This document shows, piece by piece, positions 1 to 11,827 of a DNA stretch of 64,000 nucleotides; position 1 is the first letter of the stretch, and every line of letters begins with the position of its first letter. Source of the stretch: Laburnicola sp. R22_1. Lineage: Eukaryota > Ascomycota > Dothideomycetes > Pleosporales > Didymosphaeriaceae. The notes below the pieces were generated by a model, which did not search any database, was not told the origin of the DNA, and saw only the letters and a program-made list of their open reading frames with translations. The DNA is taken from positions 1,178,001-1,242,000 of the forward strand of contig JACONQ010000002.1 in NCBI GenBank assembly GCA_014281115.1, read 5' to 3'. The position numbers and the translations under genes are program-made.

Positions 1-210
1 GATGAGACACTGCTTCCCGCTCACTGGGCTGAAGGTGTTGCGTAATGAATCGAATTTGCAATTGTGTCGTGTGAACCGTGAAGACGGTCGACTCGACCTA
101 TGGGCTGACCTACGATTCCCGCTATATGAACGTAGGTTGACGCGAGCTTAATGAAGAAGCCCGAACTAATCCATCTAGGTATGGTGTTGTTCTATAGCAC
201 TATGGTCGCA

Positions 211-719
211 ATGAAACGACAGGACAACACCCCGACACCGCCAGGCCTGGAAGATTTCTTCCAACCAGGAGAAACGGAGGAATTCGGAGGGTGAGCCATC
301 CCCTTCATGGAGCTGCAAAGTACCAAATTTAACATATCGCAGCGAGATCCAAGACGAGGCGTACCTACACGCATTCCGCATATTCCGAGACATCGACTCC
401 GGCTGCGTCCGCTTCGAAGCTACGCCCCGCCGCGGACTCTCCAGGACTATACCCATCTGGACAGCTTTCGTCACCCAATATATCCGCGACAGGAACTGGA
501 TGAAGCGTGTCGGGAGCCACACTATTCAATTCCGTCATCTTCATCCTTACATGTTTATGGACGGTTACAAGCTGCCTAAGGGTCCAAACGGCAAGTATCA
601 GTTGACATTCACCACAGCCAAAGGTACACACCGTCACTTTCTTGTGTTTCACCATGACTAACAGAATTTGAACAGATGCGAGGTCCTTCATGGAGATCTT
701 CCATCAGATCCCAACATAA
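211..719 (+). CDS. small unknown fungal protein, three-exon model
   Basis: Not recognised. The model joins exons 211-290, 343-623 and 676-719 and gives 134 residues. Intron 1 runs GTGAGC...CAG and intron 2 runs GTACAC...CAG with a strong GACTAAC branch site. Exon 2 reads as a convincing protein: an amphipathic stretch beginning EIQDEAYLHAFRIFRD, then WTAFVTQYIRDRNWMKRV and HLHPYMFMDGYKLPKG. The start ATG at 211 is the only one that splices in frame to exon 2. The 3' end is uncertain. Reading through intron 2 stops at 661. A different donor at 595 would splice into another exon-3 frame that also looks coding (CEVLHGDLPSDPNIIGASY) and stops near 823. No signal peptide or membrane segment is visible. 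The upstream 210 bases hold nothing recognisable. Confidence 0.45.
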
Positions 720-1684
720 TCGGCGCAAGTTACCGCCTCACAAAAAACACAACGCCGCTTTTCATACGCACATCTCCTTGCCTCATCTCGAGTATCCATC
801 AGCGCTATTTCCAAAAGTTGTAAAGATTGTTTTCACGGGGGTAAGTAATACCGCAGGGTCAAGACAAACGACAAGACCATCCTACATGGGCACGTCGTCA
901 AGTTTGCACAAGAGAGGGGAAATGCAGGAAAGGTAATCACGAAATCACGACTGGAATGACTGTACGACAGGAGGACGGTGTGTGTGTGTGCCAAAATGCA
1001 AATTCGGATACCCCCTCTCACTCATCTTTTGTGGGGCGGCCTCTTGCTATTTCAGCATTTTTTTTCTGGCTCAATTTGTTAGCTTGGACATGGTATGTGT
1101 GTGGCGTTGTTGCCCGTTTTTTTTTTAGTTTAGGAATCAATGAACATGTTGGATTGATGCGGTGTTGTTGAATTTGCGCTTTGATGTTTGATGTTTTGCG
1201 GCGGAGGTGGGGGTTTTGTGCACTTTGTGAATATATATGGCCTGTAGTTGAGCTGGTCAGGGTAGTGCGCTCCCGTGTTCCAAGGGCCGCGGTCAAAGTG
1301 AAGATGTTGAGGCCCTTACCATGCTGCCACCGACCGCGGACGATGTTGATGGGATAGCATGTCAGCGTAGAAATGTAAATCAGTAGAGGACGAGGTCATA
1401 AAGTGGACTGCAACTGATATGCCAAGCGTAGGAGACTTTTGCTGTGACTATCACTATCGTAGAGAGAACAGGATCTGCGAACCAGGGCTAAATTTCCACC
1501 CCCCTTGAAACATTTCTTCACAGCGTTATACCGTGAGATGAAAGGTGTGAAACCACCTGCGTCCGCTATAGAACTAAGTCTGGAATTAATCACGCTCAGC
1601 CCGAGTACTTGTCGCTCACTGTAGTGTCATCGTGCACTTTCTCCTCAACACCTCCTGCTATGCCTTCGAAAAAAAAGAAAACTT
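720..1684. other. intergenic, no supported gene
   Basis: Between the unknown small gene and the 3' end of the Bor1 gene. The first ~100 bases may be an alternative last exon of the upstream gene. T-rich runs occur around 1060-1070 and 1117-1128. Short open frames here show no family resemblance and no splice structure. Confidence 0.5.
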
Positions 1685-4050
1685 TTACTCCTCCGGATGG
1701 TTCGAGCCCTCACTATGCCTCGGCCGAGTTTTATGCGCCGGCGCTCTCGTGATACTGCCCATGCGTTGCCTCACCGCCTCATGGCTGCGACTCCTCCTCA
1801 CCTCCTCTTCTGAAGAGCCTTCGCTATTCTCCTTTTCCGCGTCAAGCTGCTTGTCGGGACCTCTTGAGGGGGATCTCATCTTGTGCGTGGTCGCCATGGT
1901 GAAGCTACCCATACGCTGCCTAACAGCACTATGACTCCTTTGACGATGAAGGTCGTCCTCCTCACCCGTATGCATCCGCCCCACCCCCTCGGCTTCTCCC
2001 ATCTGCGGGCTATCATCATCATCGCTTCCTTCGGTATACTCCTTCATCTTTGTCGGGCGCCCACCCAAGCTCGCCAACACTGCTCTGTTATTCGCCGTCA
2101 AGTCGTCGAGAACAGTTAGCTCCTCGGTCGAAAACCAACGAGGCATGAGGAACGTGCGAAGCGGGATGAGCGCAATGATGAGGACGGGAAACCCGATGGC
2201 TGCAATGGTCTGCGAGATGGCTACTGTGACGGTGACGCCGAGGATTTGGAGGCCGATGTACAGGCCGATCTTCTTGCGCGGGACATCGTTGAGTGGGTTC
2301 TGCGGTTGGAGGAATCGTCGTTCCGAGTTGAGGTATACGAGTTTTTGGAGGATGCCGTTGGATTCGATGGATCCCCACTGTTGTAGGATGTCAGTTATGA
2401 GCGAACTTCATTTACGGGTGTCATGCAATAAGGGATACTCACACCGACGACAAAGAACACGCCGGCAAAGACGGCGGCGGGCATGGTATGTAGCACGATC
2501 AGCAAAGGGCCAGTCATCGTGCCCCAGAGTGCGAGACCCATGAGGAAATGGGAGACGCGCTGCTCCACGACTGCGGTAGCCTCGACTAGCGGCTTCCTGA
2601 CTTCAGTGATGTCGTGGTCTTTGGTCTTGATTATATCCAAGCGCGTTTCGTAGTTGGTGAGCGAATCGGTATGGACGGGCGCTTGAGGGACGAGGCCATT
2701 CGGCATTGGAAGACCGATTACGCCAGCGACGAAGGTAGTGCAGCCGAGAAGGAAAAAGTCCCAGTGGAAACCAGCGGGCTTCTTGAGCGGAAATTGGCGG
2801 GCCTGGGCGGTGAGACTGCTGACGTTCTGCTTTGATGTCAGTGATGCTCCGATTGATCGGGATAGCAAGAAGGCTCACATGGTCATAGTAGAAAAGCAGC
2901 ATCGTCAAGAAGCCAAAAGGCATCGACACAAAAATCCATCCGACATCGAGATTCCAGAAATCAATGACCCAGTTCCGCGGCTGCGTTGGTCGAAAAGCCT
3001 GCACAATGGGTACATATGTAATATGTGTACTCTTGAGATGCCCTGGAATGTGCGAGAAGCCGACCCAGAAAAGCGTCGGGAACACATACGCGTAGTCAGC
3101 GAGGATGCCACGAAACCAAGGTTTCCATATAACACTGTTCCCGAGCTTCTCTAGTCCGTAGACGGACCCGAAATAGAGAATGGCGATAAGGCAGGAGAGG
3201 TAGCCTCCGGCGCCTCCAGCAGTATCGAATTCGTTCACAAGTTCCTCGACACCCTTGACTATTCCGTGACGTTAGTAGTATTGGAAGAAAACGCGTGGAA
3301 GGCTTACTCATATAGATAATACCGACGTACATCCCAAACGACTCACTGGAGAAATCGGTGATGTAGCCCATGTAGTCGCAGTAGTTCCCGAACGACACTA
3401 TCCAGTGAAAAATGGCGGCCCATATGCCGGTCCAGGCCATGACCTGGGGGTAGAGGGTGACATCGTACTGCTCCACGATATCATAGATAGTGTAGTTGAA
3501 GAGGGCTATAAGACCAGTCACACCAACGATAGTCAGAGGCTGGCATGATAGCAGACTGAAGACAGTCGCGGCCAGGGCCGAAGATAACAATGCCTCGTTG
3601 ATGCCGAAGAACTCGCCCGTTCGCCTATACATGTCGAGCGTGAAGGCGATGGCCGGAAGAAGGCTATCCTCGTCAGTGAGTGTGTTGCACCACACAGGGA
3701 GAAATAACTCACTTGACGAAGTACATGCGCACAGTACTTGCGAAGGCTCGATACGTCCATGCATCCTTGATGTCGCTCCAGTAGTAGGGTAGTCGCCGCT
3801 TAACATCGTGATACATGCCACGGCCTGGCCTTAGTATACGCCATCGTCGCCATCCTCGTTGGTTTTGGAAGCTGTACGTGTTCGCGGTTTGCACCCGCGT
3901 CAACTTCGCACCTCCAGACTCTCCTAAATCCATGACGCTCTGATGAATAGATGCGTGAAGTGAATGGTCGGGGATACCTGTAGTATGGGGTTCGAATGGC
4001 GATGTCCGCAAAGGCCTTTTATAGAGAATCTTATGCGCATCATTGGGCAT
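1685..4050 (-). CDS. BOR1: Boron/bicarbonate-type anion transporter (Bor1-like, SLC4 family)
   Basis: Plasma-membrane anion exporter of the HCO3- transporter family; yeast Bor1 exports borate. Five exons, in order 4050-3713, 3663-3308, 3258-2879, 2826-2443 and 2377-1685, give 716 residues. All four introns (49, 49, 52 and 65 bp) are GT-AG, with CTGAC or TACTAAC branch sites in the first two. Family landmarks are GRGMYHDVKRRLPYYWSD just before the membrane domain, the exon junction giving MYFVNLLPAIAFTLDM, then QPLTIVGVTGLIALFNYTIYD in the first helices, and hydrophobic segments through exon 4. The C-terminal ~180 residues are a hydrophilic acidic/Ser tail with two copies of a SH(S/E)AVRQRMGS motif. 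A second in-frame ATG at 3933 (MDLGESGG) is a plausible alternative start. The length suits a fungal family member. It faces away from the SET gene, so the ~460 bp between them is probably a shared promoter region. Confidence 0.93.
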
Positions 4051-4512
4051 CCGATAAAAAGTAGCATTGCGGTATAGTCTACCCTCCCGGTGGGTTCAAC
4101 ACGAGGCTGCTGGCGCTAGCGCCGATGGATCGGCTTGCTTGGGTGGGTCTAGCTCGTCCACCAGGTCGCTCGACATCACGGTGATGGCCGAACCGCTCTT
4201 TTGCACCCTCACGAACGACGGCTGCAAGCGTGCAATTACTGCATGCTTTTGATGCCATCTGCAACGTCATTGGAAATGTGGTTGGCTGGGTTCCGGGCAG
4301 CCGATGGCTGAACCCTCGCCAAGTGCCAAGACGTCCAGCTGCCGAGCACAAATGATTGACATTGACATCATGCATGCCTCGCGCTAAAATAGCTAAGCGA
4401 AGGCGCGGCTTTTCTGCCCGAGCAGCAGATGTGAAAGCGCGTCATGTGCGTTGCCTGCTTCGACACAGTTCATAAAAGCGAATGCCAGCCTCCACTATTC
4501 TTACAGAGCATC
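4051..4512. promoter_or_regulatory. divergent intergenic region, Bor1 / SET gene
   Basis: About 460 bases separate two divergently transcribed genes, so it should hold both promoters. No TATA box or binding site could be assigned with confidence. Open frames here (for example 4079-4375, minus) resemble no family. Confidence 0.4.
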
Positions 4513-6613
4513 ATGGATCCTCTCAAATCTTTTGACGGACTTTCCGAATGCATCAATCATGCGATACAAGAACACTTTGCCAAGTCCAACATCGACTTGC
4601 CGCATGACCTCGCACACCCCGTTCTGCGAGTCGAGGCCTTTCTGGAGGATGAAGCCAACGAGGAAGGAAATCTATCCCCTCGGTCGGCACGGATCGCATC
4701 GGTATGTACAGAGGAGGCTCTCCCGGTTAGGCTTCGGCCTGCTCTATCGCGTCAAGCCAGGTGTATCAATCAAAGAGTAACAAAGCCCGCAACATGTACA
4801 GCTGCAGGACAAATTGCCCCTTTTATTGCCTAGTTTGGGGTAACACATAGTAATCAGAATTTGTTCCACGGCTCCTACTGCTGTAAACATGTTCGAGGCC
4901 TGTCCACAACCTATTGACCAGCAGCTGTACTCCAGCGGCCTCTTGTAGCGACCGGGGTATTCCAGTCAAGCAGAAATAACTAACTATTCGCAGAGCAAAA
5001 CAAACTTGACCCGCTTCGTCACTCCTGCTCCGTCACGCAGTGCAGGTTCAAGTCCCGTAGAGCAACAGATACGCTCGCCCGCGGACAGCGAAGTGACAGA
5101 CGATGAGGCAACTCCAGGCAGCGTTGACTCAAGCCTGAGCACCACCAACCGAAGAGGAATAGGTGGACTACACGTCTCGCAGACGCAATCTTTCCAAGAG
5201 GACCTCAGTGAGCACCAACGGCAGATGGTCAGCGACGGTCGAACCTTCCCAAAACGGCGAAAAATCACATCCGAGATTCAGGTCTTCCGGCCATCCACCC
5301 TCGACAAGCTCATACTTGGCATCTGGGAGAACCTACATGGGTCGTTGACACTGGACACCCCAGCAATTTTCGAGCAATTTCAGGACGCTCCGGCGACCGC
5401 ACTAGATGCGCTGCAGAGGCTCGGCGACGACAGCATCGTGCCAGAACGGACAACTGATGCATTCCAAAGAATGAATCTATTCTGCCAAAAGGTGACTCAG
5501 ACGAGCCGAGTCTGCCGTTCCATCGAGATTATTGTACAGGCGCGCTGGAGTGAACTCTTCGAGGAACAGGTCCAACTTCGCATTGCCGCCATGCCTCAGG
5601 TATCGCCCACCAGAAACAGAAAAGCTGCGTTTATGGAAGCATGCAAAACCTTTGGCTGGTCAGAACAAGAACTTCGGAATAAAATGGCGATATGGCGCGG
5701 ATACAAGGAGATAAAAGACGCGGCAGGATGGGTGGGGTTGGTCTTCGCTGGCATGGGGATTTACCGATTTTGCAAATATCGCGTTGAATTCAGCAAGGAC
5801 GCCATGAAGCGTCTGCAGAACTTGCGAAAGAGATTCGAAGTTGCTGCTGACACCTTGCACCCAAACTGGCGGCAGATCTTGTCGCTCGTCGGTGTATCAT
5901 CTAGCCCGCAGTACACCGGTCACCCGCACGACTGGGTGGTCTTCGAGGATGGATCTGACCCAGTGCCACTTCGCTCAACATATCTACAGCAGGATCCTTG
6001 CTTTGATTTTGAGCAACTTGAAGAATCCGTTATAGATGAGAGCGTATGGAGATGTGATGACCCCCGCTGGGTCCCTCAGTCCAATGCCCTCATCCAAACC
6101 TGTGGCACCTATGTCTGCGCTTGCTGCGGCGAGCGACAATCGGACGATCCAGCATCCAACTCTTGCTATTGCTATCCAACCCTATTCGGCTGCGTCCAAC
6201 GCAGGCTTCCACAAGTGCAGGTATTCCGAACGACAAATAATCGAAATAACGGACTGATCGCTCTCACCCCCTTCGAGCGTGGAACGGCAATTGGGGAGTT
6301 CGTCGGATCAATCACCAAAGGCATCAGGCATCTAGATGTGATGGATAACGCGACAGCAACGACGAACTACCAGATCTGGCAAGGAAGACAGGGCAACTTT
6401 ACTCGTTTCATCAATCACAGCTGCAAAGCAAACGCGCAGTTCGCGCAATTCGCCTGGCTAGATACGCAGCGTATCATACTAGTCAGCAAGGGGATCCAGG
6501 CAGGCGATGAGATCTTTGTTGATTATGGCCATAAGTACTGGGCGGGCTTAGATAAGGAATGCTTGTGTGGAGAGCCATGCTGCAGATATAGCCAGAGAAG
6601 TAGAAGTAGATGA
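4513..6613 (+). CDS. SET-domain protein, putative lysine methyltransferase
   Basis: Exons 4513-4701 and 4994-6613 give 602 residues. The 292-bp intron has a GTATGT donor and an AACTAAC branch 7-13 bases before its CAG acceptor, and both exons join in phase 0. The C-terminal third is a SET domain (about residues 473-580): NNGLIALTPFERGTAIGEFVG at its start, the SAM-binding RFINHSCKANAQF near residue 534 and EIFVDYGHKYW near 570. A Cys-rich post-SET motif (CLCGEPCC) follows near 585. A Cys cluster at about 432-463 (CGTYVCACCGE...CYCYP) sits where histone methyltransferases carry pre-SET zinc sites, but it lacks the classic nine-Cys pattern. Residues 64-430 match no domain I know; they include a Ser/Thr-rich linker and a charged helical stretch. 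Both conserved SET motifs are present, so it is probably active. Substrate unknown; Lys methylation is inferred. Confidence 0.85.
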
Positions 6614-6835
6614 ATGGGCACGTTAAGAGATGTAACACTGCTACAGAAACACTGTGACAGACTCGTAAACCTCCGTAGCCTAGCGGGGGACCCATGGGCT
6701 GGTACGAAGTAGTGGCGGTCAATCGACATGGACCGTGCGTAAAATTTCGCTCTGCACCACCAGCGACAAGAGCTCTCAGCCTCGACCCTTTTCTGCACCA
6801 CTCTCTTCTCTGCCGTCAACCTTCTTCCACTCACC

Positions 6836-8203
<1,368 letters not shown>

Positions 8204-8686
8204 TGGCTCCTCTGCGAAAATCACCTTGTGCTGAAGACGCATGCTCGAGGAGCATAGCGTAGGACACGAGACGGTACTTCAGTCCTCGGATAGATCATCA
8301 CTACGGGCGTTTGGTCTGGCTTGGGAAGGGGGAGTATATACCAAAAAGGCTGCGTCGGCGATATGATTATGCGGCAGCTAGGGTCATTAGGGTGAAAATA
8401 TCTAGGGTAGCATGGCTTGCATGACATGACTTACGAAAGAAGGGACCAAGTCCAACGATTGGGAATTCCTCCCCTACGAACAACATCACGCTCTCTGTTC
8501 ATGTGTACATGTGTGATTGAAGAAATGAAATCCCCTGACATTATTCAAGACGCTAACAGTCGATATATGGAGGCGACGAGCGCAACCCTCCTATCCATAA
8601 ACAGCTTGAAGGATATCCGACCCAAGAAACCTCACTTAACGCCACCCATGCGATCATGTCACATCATCGGAACTGATTCAACGCTA
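8204..8686. other. 3' intergenic region between convergent genes
   Basis: PRMT1 and the kinesin gene end towards each other here, so the stretch should contain both 3' UTRs and polyadenylation signals. I see no distinct hairpin or further gene. Confidence 0.5.
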
Positions 8687-10986
8687 CTAGTCGTCGAATC
8701 CCATGCCCATCGTACTCTCCGGATCCTCCCACCTCTTCGCCTTTAGCACCCTCATCTTCTTCACCGGACTCGAACTCCTCTGCTGATTCTCCCTCTCCTT
8801 CGCCTCAATCCTCGCCTTCAACACCTCATTCTCCCTCTCCAACTCATCCACACGGTCTCTGAGCTCCGGGTCCGGGTCTTCGTAGATCTTGACCTCATTA
8901 CGCATCTGTGCTTTCGTCGCCTTGATCACGACATCGATTTTGGAGTCGAGATGTGCTTGTTGTGAATCTTGCTCCGTGTCGAGAGCTGATTGCCAGCGAC
9001 GGCGCTCAGCGTCCACAGCGGATTCCATCTCGGCGTAGCATTCGTCGCGAATTTCTTGCTCGAGCTCCTGCATGTGGTCTTCTGCTGCGCGCCAACTTGC
9101 CTCTGCGGCTTTCCTGCGCGCAGTCTCCTCTGCTAGCCTCAGAGCGAAGATTTCAACCTCGGCGGTTAGACGCGCAATCTCAGCGTTGGCGGCTTCGAGC
9201 TCTTCAAGTACGGCAGAAGGCGTGGTACGGCCTGATGAGGTGGTCGAAGGTTTGAGAGGTGCGCCGGAAAGGATAGTGGATGTTGTCGATGGAATCCGGG
9301 GGACGGTGACTTCACGGGCGAGAGCGGAGTAGCGGAGGATTTGGGATGTTGCGTTGAAGTCGCCCTTGGGATCGGCGGTGACCACCATGACCGACTTCTG
9401 AGGATGGTGATAGTGCGCGGCTCTACTGGATGACGGAAATGAGTTGGAAAAGAGAAGCTCAGTAAGTTTGCATTGGCGAAACGGGACCACATTCTGTAAG
9501 ACATTAGTAGTTGAACAAATAGACGCATCAAGACACTTACCCTTGAGCCGCCTTGGTTGTCAGATTGCATTTGCATGCACTGGCCGAGATACATCAGGGA
9601 TTCGTTGATCTTGCCCGCTTCTGCCAGCGTCTCGCCGGCAGTCTTTGCGTTTCGAGCACGTTCGGATCCCGCTAGATCAACGATGGTGAGCGTACTACTT
9701 GACCAGGGGCCTTTTCGCTGCATATCCCGCTTCTTGACCTCCATGCAAAAGAAGCCATGACTCCGCGAGCTGACGGCGTTGCTGCCAGTCCCAGCTACCT
9801 TGCGCTCCATCAAACCAGTCTCAAGCACCATGAGCGCCTCTTCAAAGCTTCCACAAATAATCTTCGTAAGCCCAGCCACCACTTTGCGGTCCGGACTATG
9901 TTCCGTGCTTTTGAACAGCAAGGCTCGTCGCTTCATGTTCGGATGCTTGCTCTTCGATGCGCTTCCACTCAGGAGATCGAAGATGCGGTCATTGTACACC
10001 TCATACATGGAAACAACGATCGCGTACTCGGCGCTACCGTCAATCGGTATATTAACATCCTGAACACTCGGCGTCTGGGGCATAATGGACGGTCTGGGTA
10101 TCTTGTTCGAGCGAGTGCCGCCATTGGTGATGAACGAACTGCAGTCCTTTTTATCGAGTGAGCTGGTGTCCGGAACACTTCGAGTTATGCTGGAGAGAGC
10201 TCCGGTGACGGGACGGATCGAATGTATGCCTGCACTCGGGCGACTAGAGAAAGTGGCCTGCAGTATGGGGTACAAGACATCCCGAGAAGGGAGGTGAGAA
10301 GGCGAGGACAAGGAAAGTTAGATAGGAACAACAAAGAGATAAATGGACCAGTACTAACCGGCATAGGTGTTGGCGCTCGCGACGGGAAGCGCTCAGACTG
10401 GTTGTCGCCATATAAGGAGTCTAGGTACGCGGTTGCGGTAAACATGTGTGCTTCCGATACATCTGCTGCTGCGAGAGACGAAAACGCTGGCGCGCCGTAA
10501 AAGGACTGTACGAGTTGCTCTCCGGTGCTCTGAAAGAGGACCTCGAGTGCCATCTGTGTAAGGCCGCGCTGCGACTTGGTCCCAAGAATGGTGTGACTCT
10601 GCGCCCAATTCAGCATATAATCACCGCGTATGGCCGTCGAATCATCCTACCTTGCCAGAGCCGGTAACGCCCAGTGTCGCAAGAAGTCCATCTCGTCCAT
10701 GATACCCCTTCGCACCCAGGACGCCCTCGATCATGGGCACGACGCCAATGCCTTTGAAAAGCTCTAGTTGTCTAGCATCTTCTTCGAACACCTGTGTGAA
10801 TGCAAAGCGCTCGACAGCCCTCTTCCTCTTGTCGTCTGTCGGTGGCTTGATTGTAATATGTGTCGGGTGGCTCCCTTCGCCGTCTTCCACGGTAAGGAAA
10901 CGCGCATTGGCGGAATGGGACGGTCGCAGGCGCAAGTAAACATCGAAGAGCGAGCTCGAGGGGCGGGGTGGGGGTTCCATGGCCAT
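8687..10986 (-). CDS. Kinesin motor protein, probably kinesin-6-like
   Basis: Microtubule motor. Exons 10986-10651, 10598-10359, 10257-9541 and 9493-8687 give 699 residues; introns are 52, 101 and 47 bp. The N-terminal motor has FDVYLRLRPS, the P-loop LGVTGSGKSHTILGT (residues 105-119, with intron 1 splitting Walker A between Lys and Ser), VVSMYEVYNDRIFDLL, switch I NAVSSRSHGFFCMEV, switch II IVDLAGSERA and FRQCKLTELLF. An insert rich in Ser, Thr and Pro separates the P-loop region from VVSMYEVYND. The C-terminal ~200 residues are strongly charged coiled coil (EELEAANAEIARLTAEVE), then a basic tail. The motor insert and short coiled coil suit fungal kinesin-6 (Klp9/MKLP type, anaphase spindle midzone), but the subfamily is inferred. 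Start choice: the ATG at 10986, shortly before the motor; the frame stays open upstream to 11283 without family resemblance. Confidence 0.9.
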
Positions 10987-11827
10987 GTTCGTCGAGCGGT
11001 GTAGATGCGATTTTTGCGTAGCTCTGCGATAGTGTACCGCCGGTGCTGTGGGCGTAGGTGGTGGGGTGGTGCACGAGCCCGGCTTGTTTACAAGCGCCGT
11101 CGCCGTTGCCACGACAACCAAACTCGTGTCCAGCTTCACCCCAAGAACATCATTGCCATTATTTCCCCTTTTGCATGCGCTGGGGTTGGCTTGCAGTACC
11201 ATTAAGACACATGGCTCGCACATCGCCCAGCTGCAGAATGTCACGCTCCTTTCTAGCTCGCCGACGATTGTGCAACTTATCAACCATCACATTCAGCACC
11301 CCTCACACTCTGGAAGACGTGACAAACACCAACCATCGTTCAATGAGCAAGAGGGTCGTTGCAGGAGTCCGGAGGCTCTTGCGACATGGCATCGAAGTTT
11401 CAATAGCTGCCTCCGATGGGGAGGGCGAGGCAGGGGCCACGGCCAAAACTATGGCAAGACAAAAGGGCCGTAACATGTGTCGGAGCCGTCACCACAACAC
11501 GTCGACAGAGGACGAAGCAGCTCCACAAGGGACTCTGGTGCTATGACAACGAAAACATCCGAGGAAGCCAAATATGAAAAACTAGCAAAGAACAAAGTGG
11601 CATATATACAGTATTTAATTATGACCTGATTTTTTGTGGTGCATGCTGCTGCGAGAACTTGCGATGTTTGTGTGCTCAGTGACGATGTTGTTGCAGGATT
11701 GTGGCTTGTGTACGCGCCAATGACGCAATGGCACCGCGCCTTCAATATTGGACAAACAAATCGCCCAGACCGCACACCTTCATATACACCTACAATCTAC
11801 TACGAATCTTCGTTACTGTTAGCCATC
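10987..11827. promoter_or_regulatory. divergent intergenic region, kinesin / DUF3292-like gene
   Basis: About 840 bases with promoters for both flanking genes. An open frame from the ATG at 11238 to 11546 (MSRSFLARRRLCNLS...) overlaps nothing, but I cannot support it as a gene. No known element recognised. Confidence 0.4.

Noticed and set aside
5040..5065. tRNA-like B box (GGTTCAAGTCC)
   Set aside because: Lies inside the SET coding exon and no A box or acceptor stem is found at the right spacing.
11238..11546. possible small gene in the kinesin/DUF3292-like intergenic region
   Set aside because: A clean ATG and open frame but no family resemblance and heavy overlap with other frames; not enough to call.
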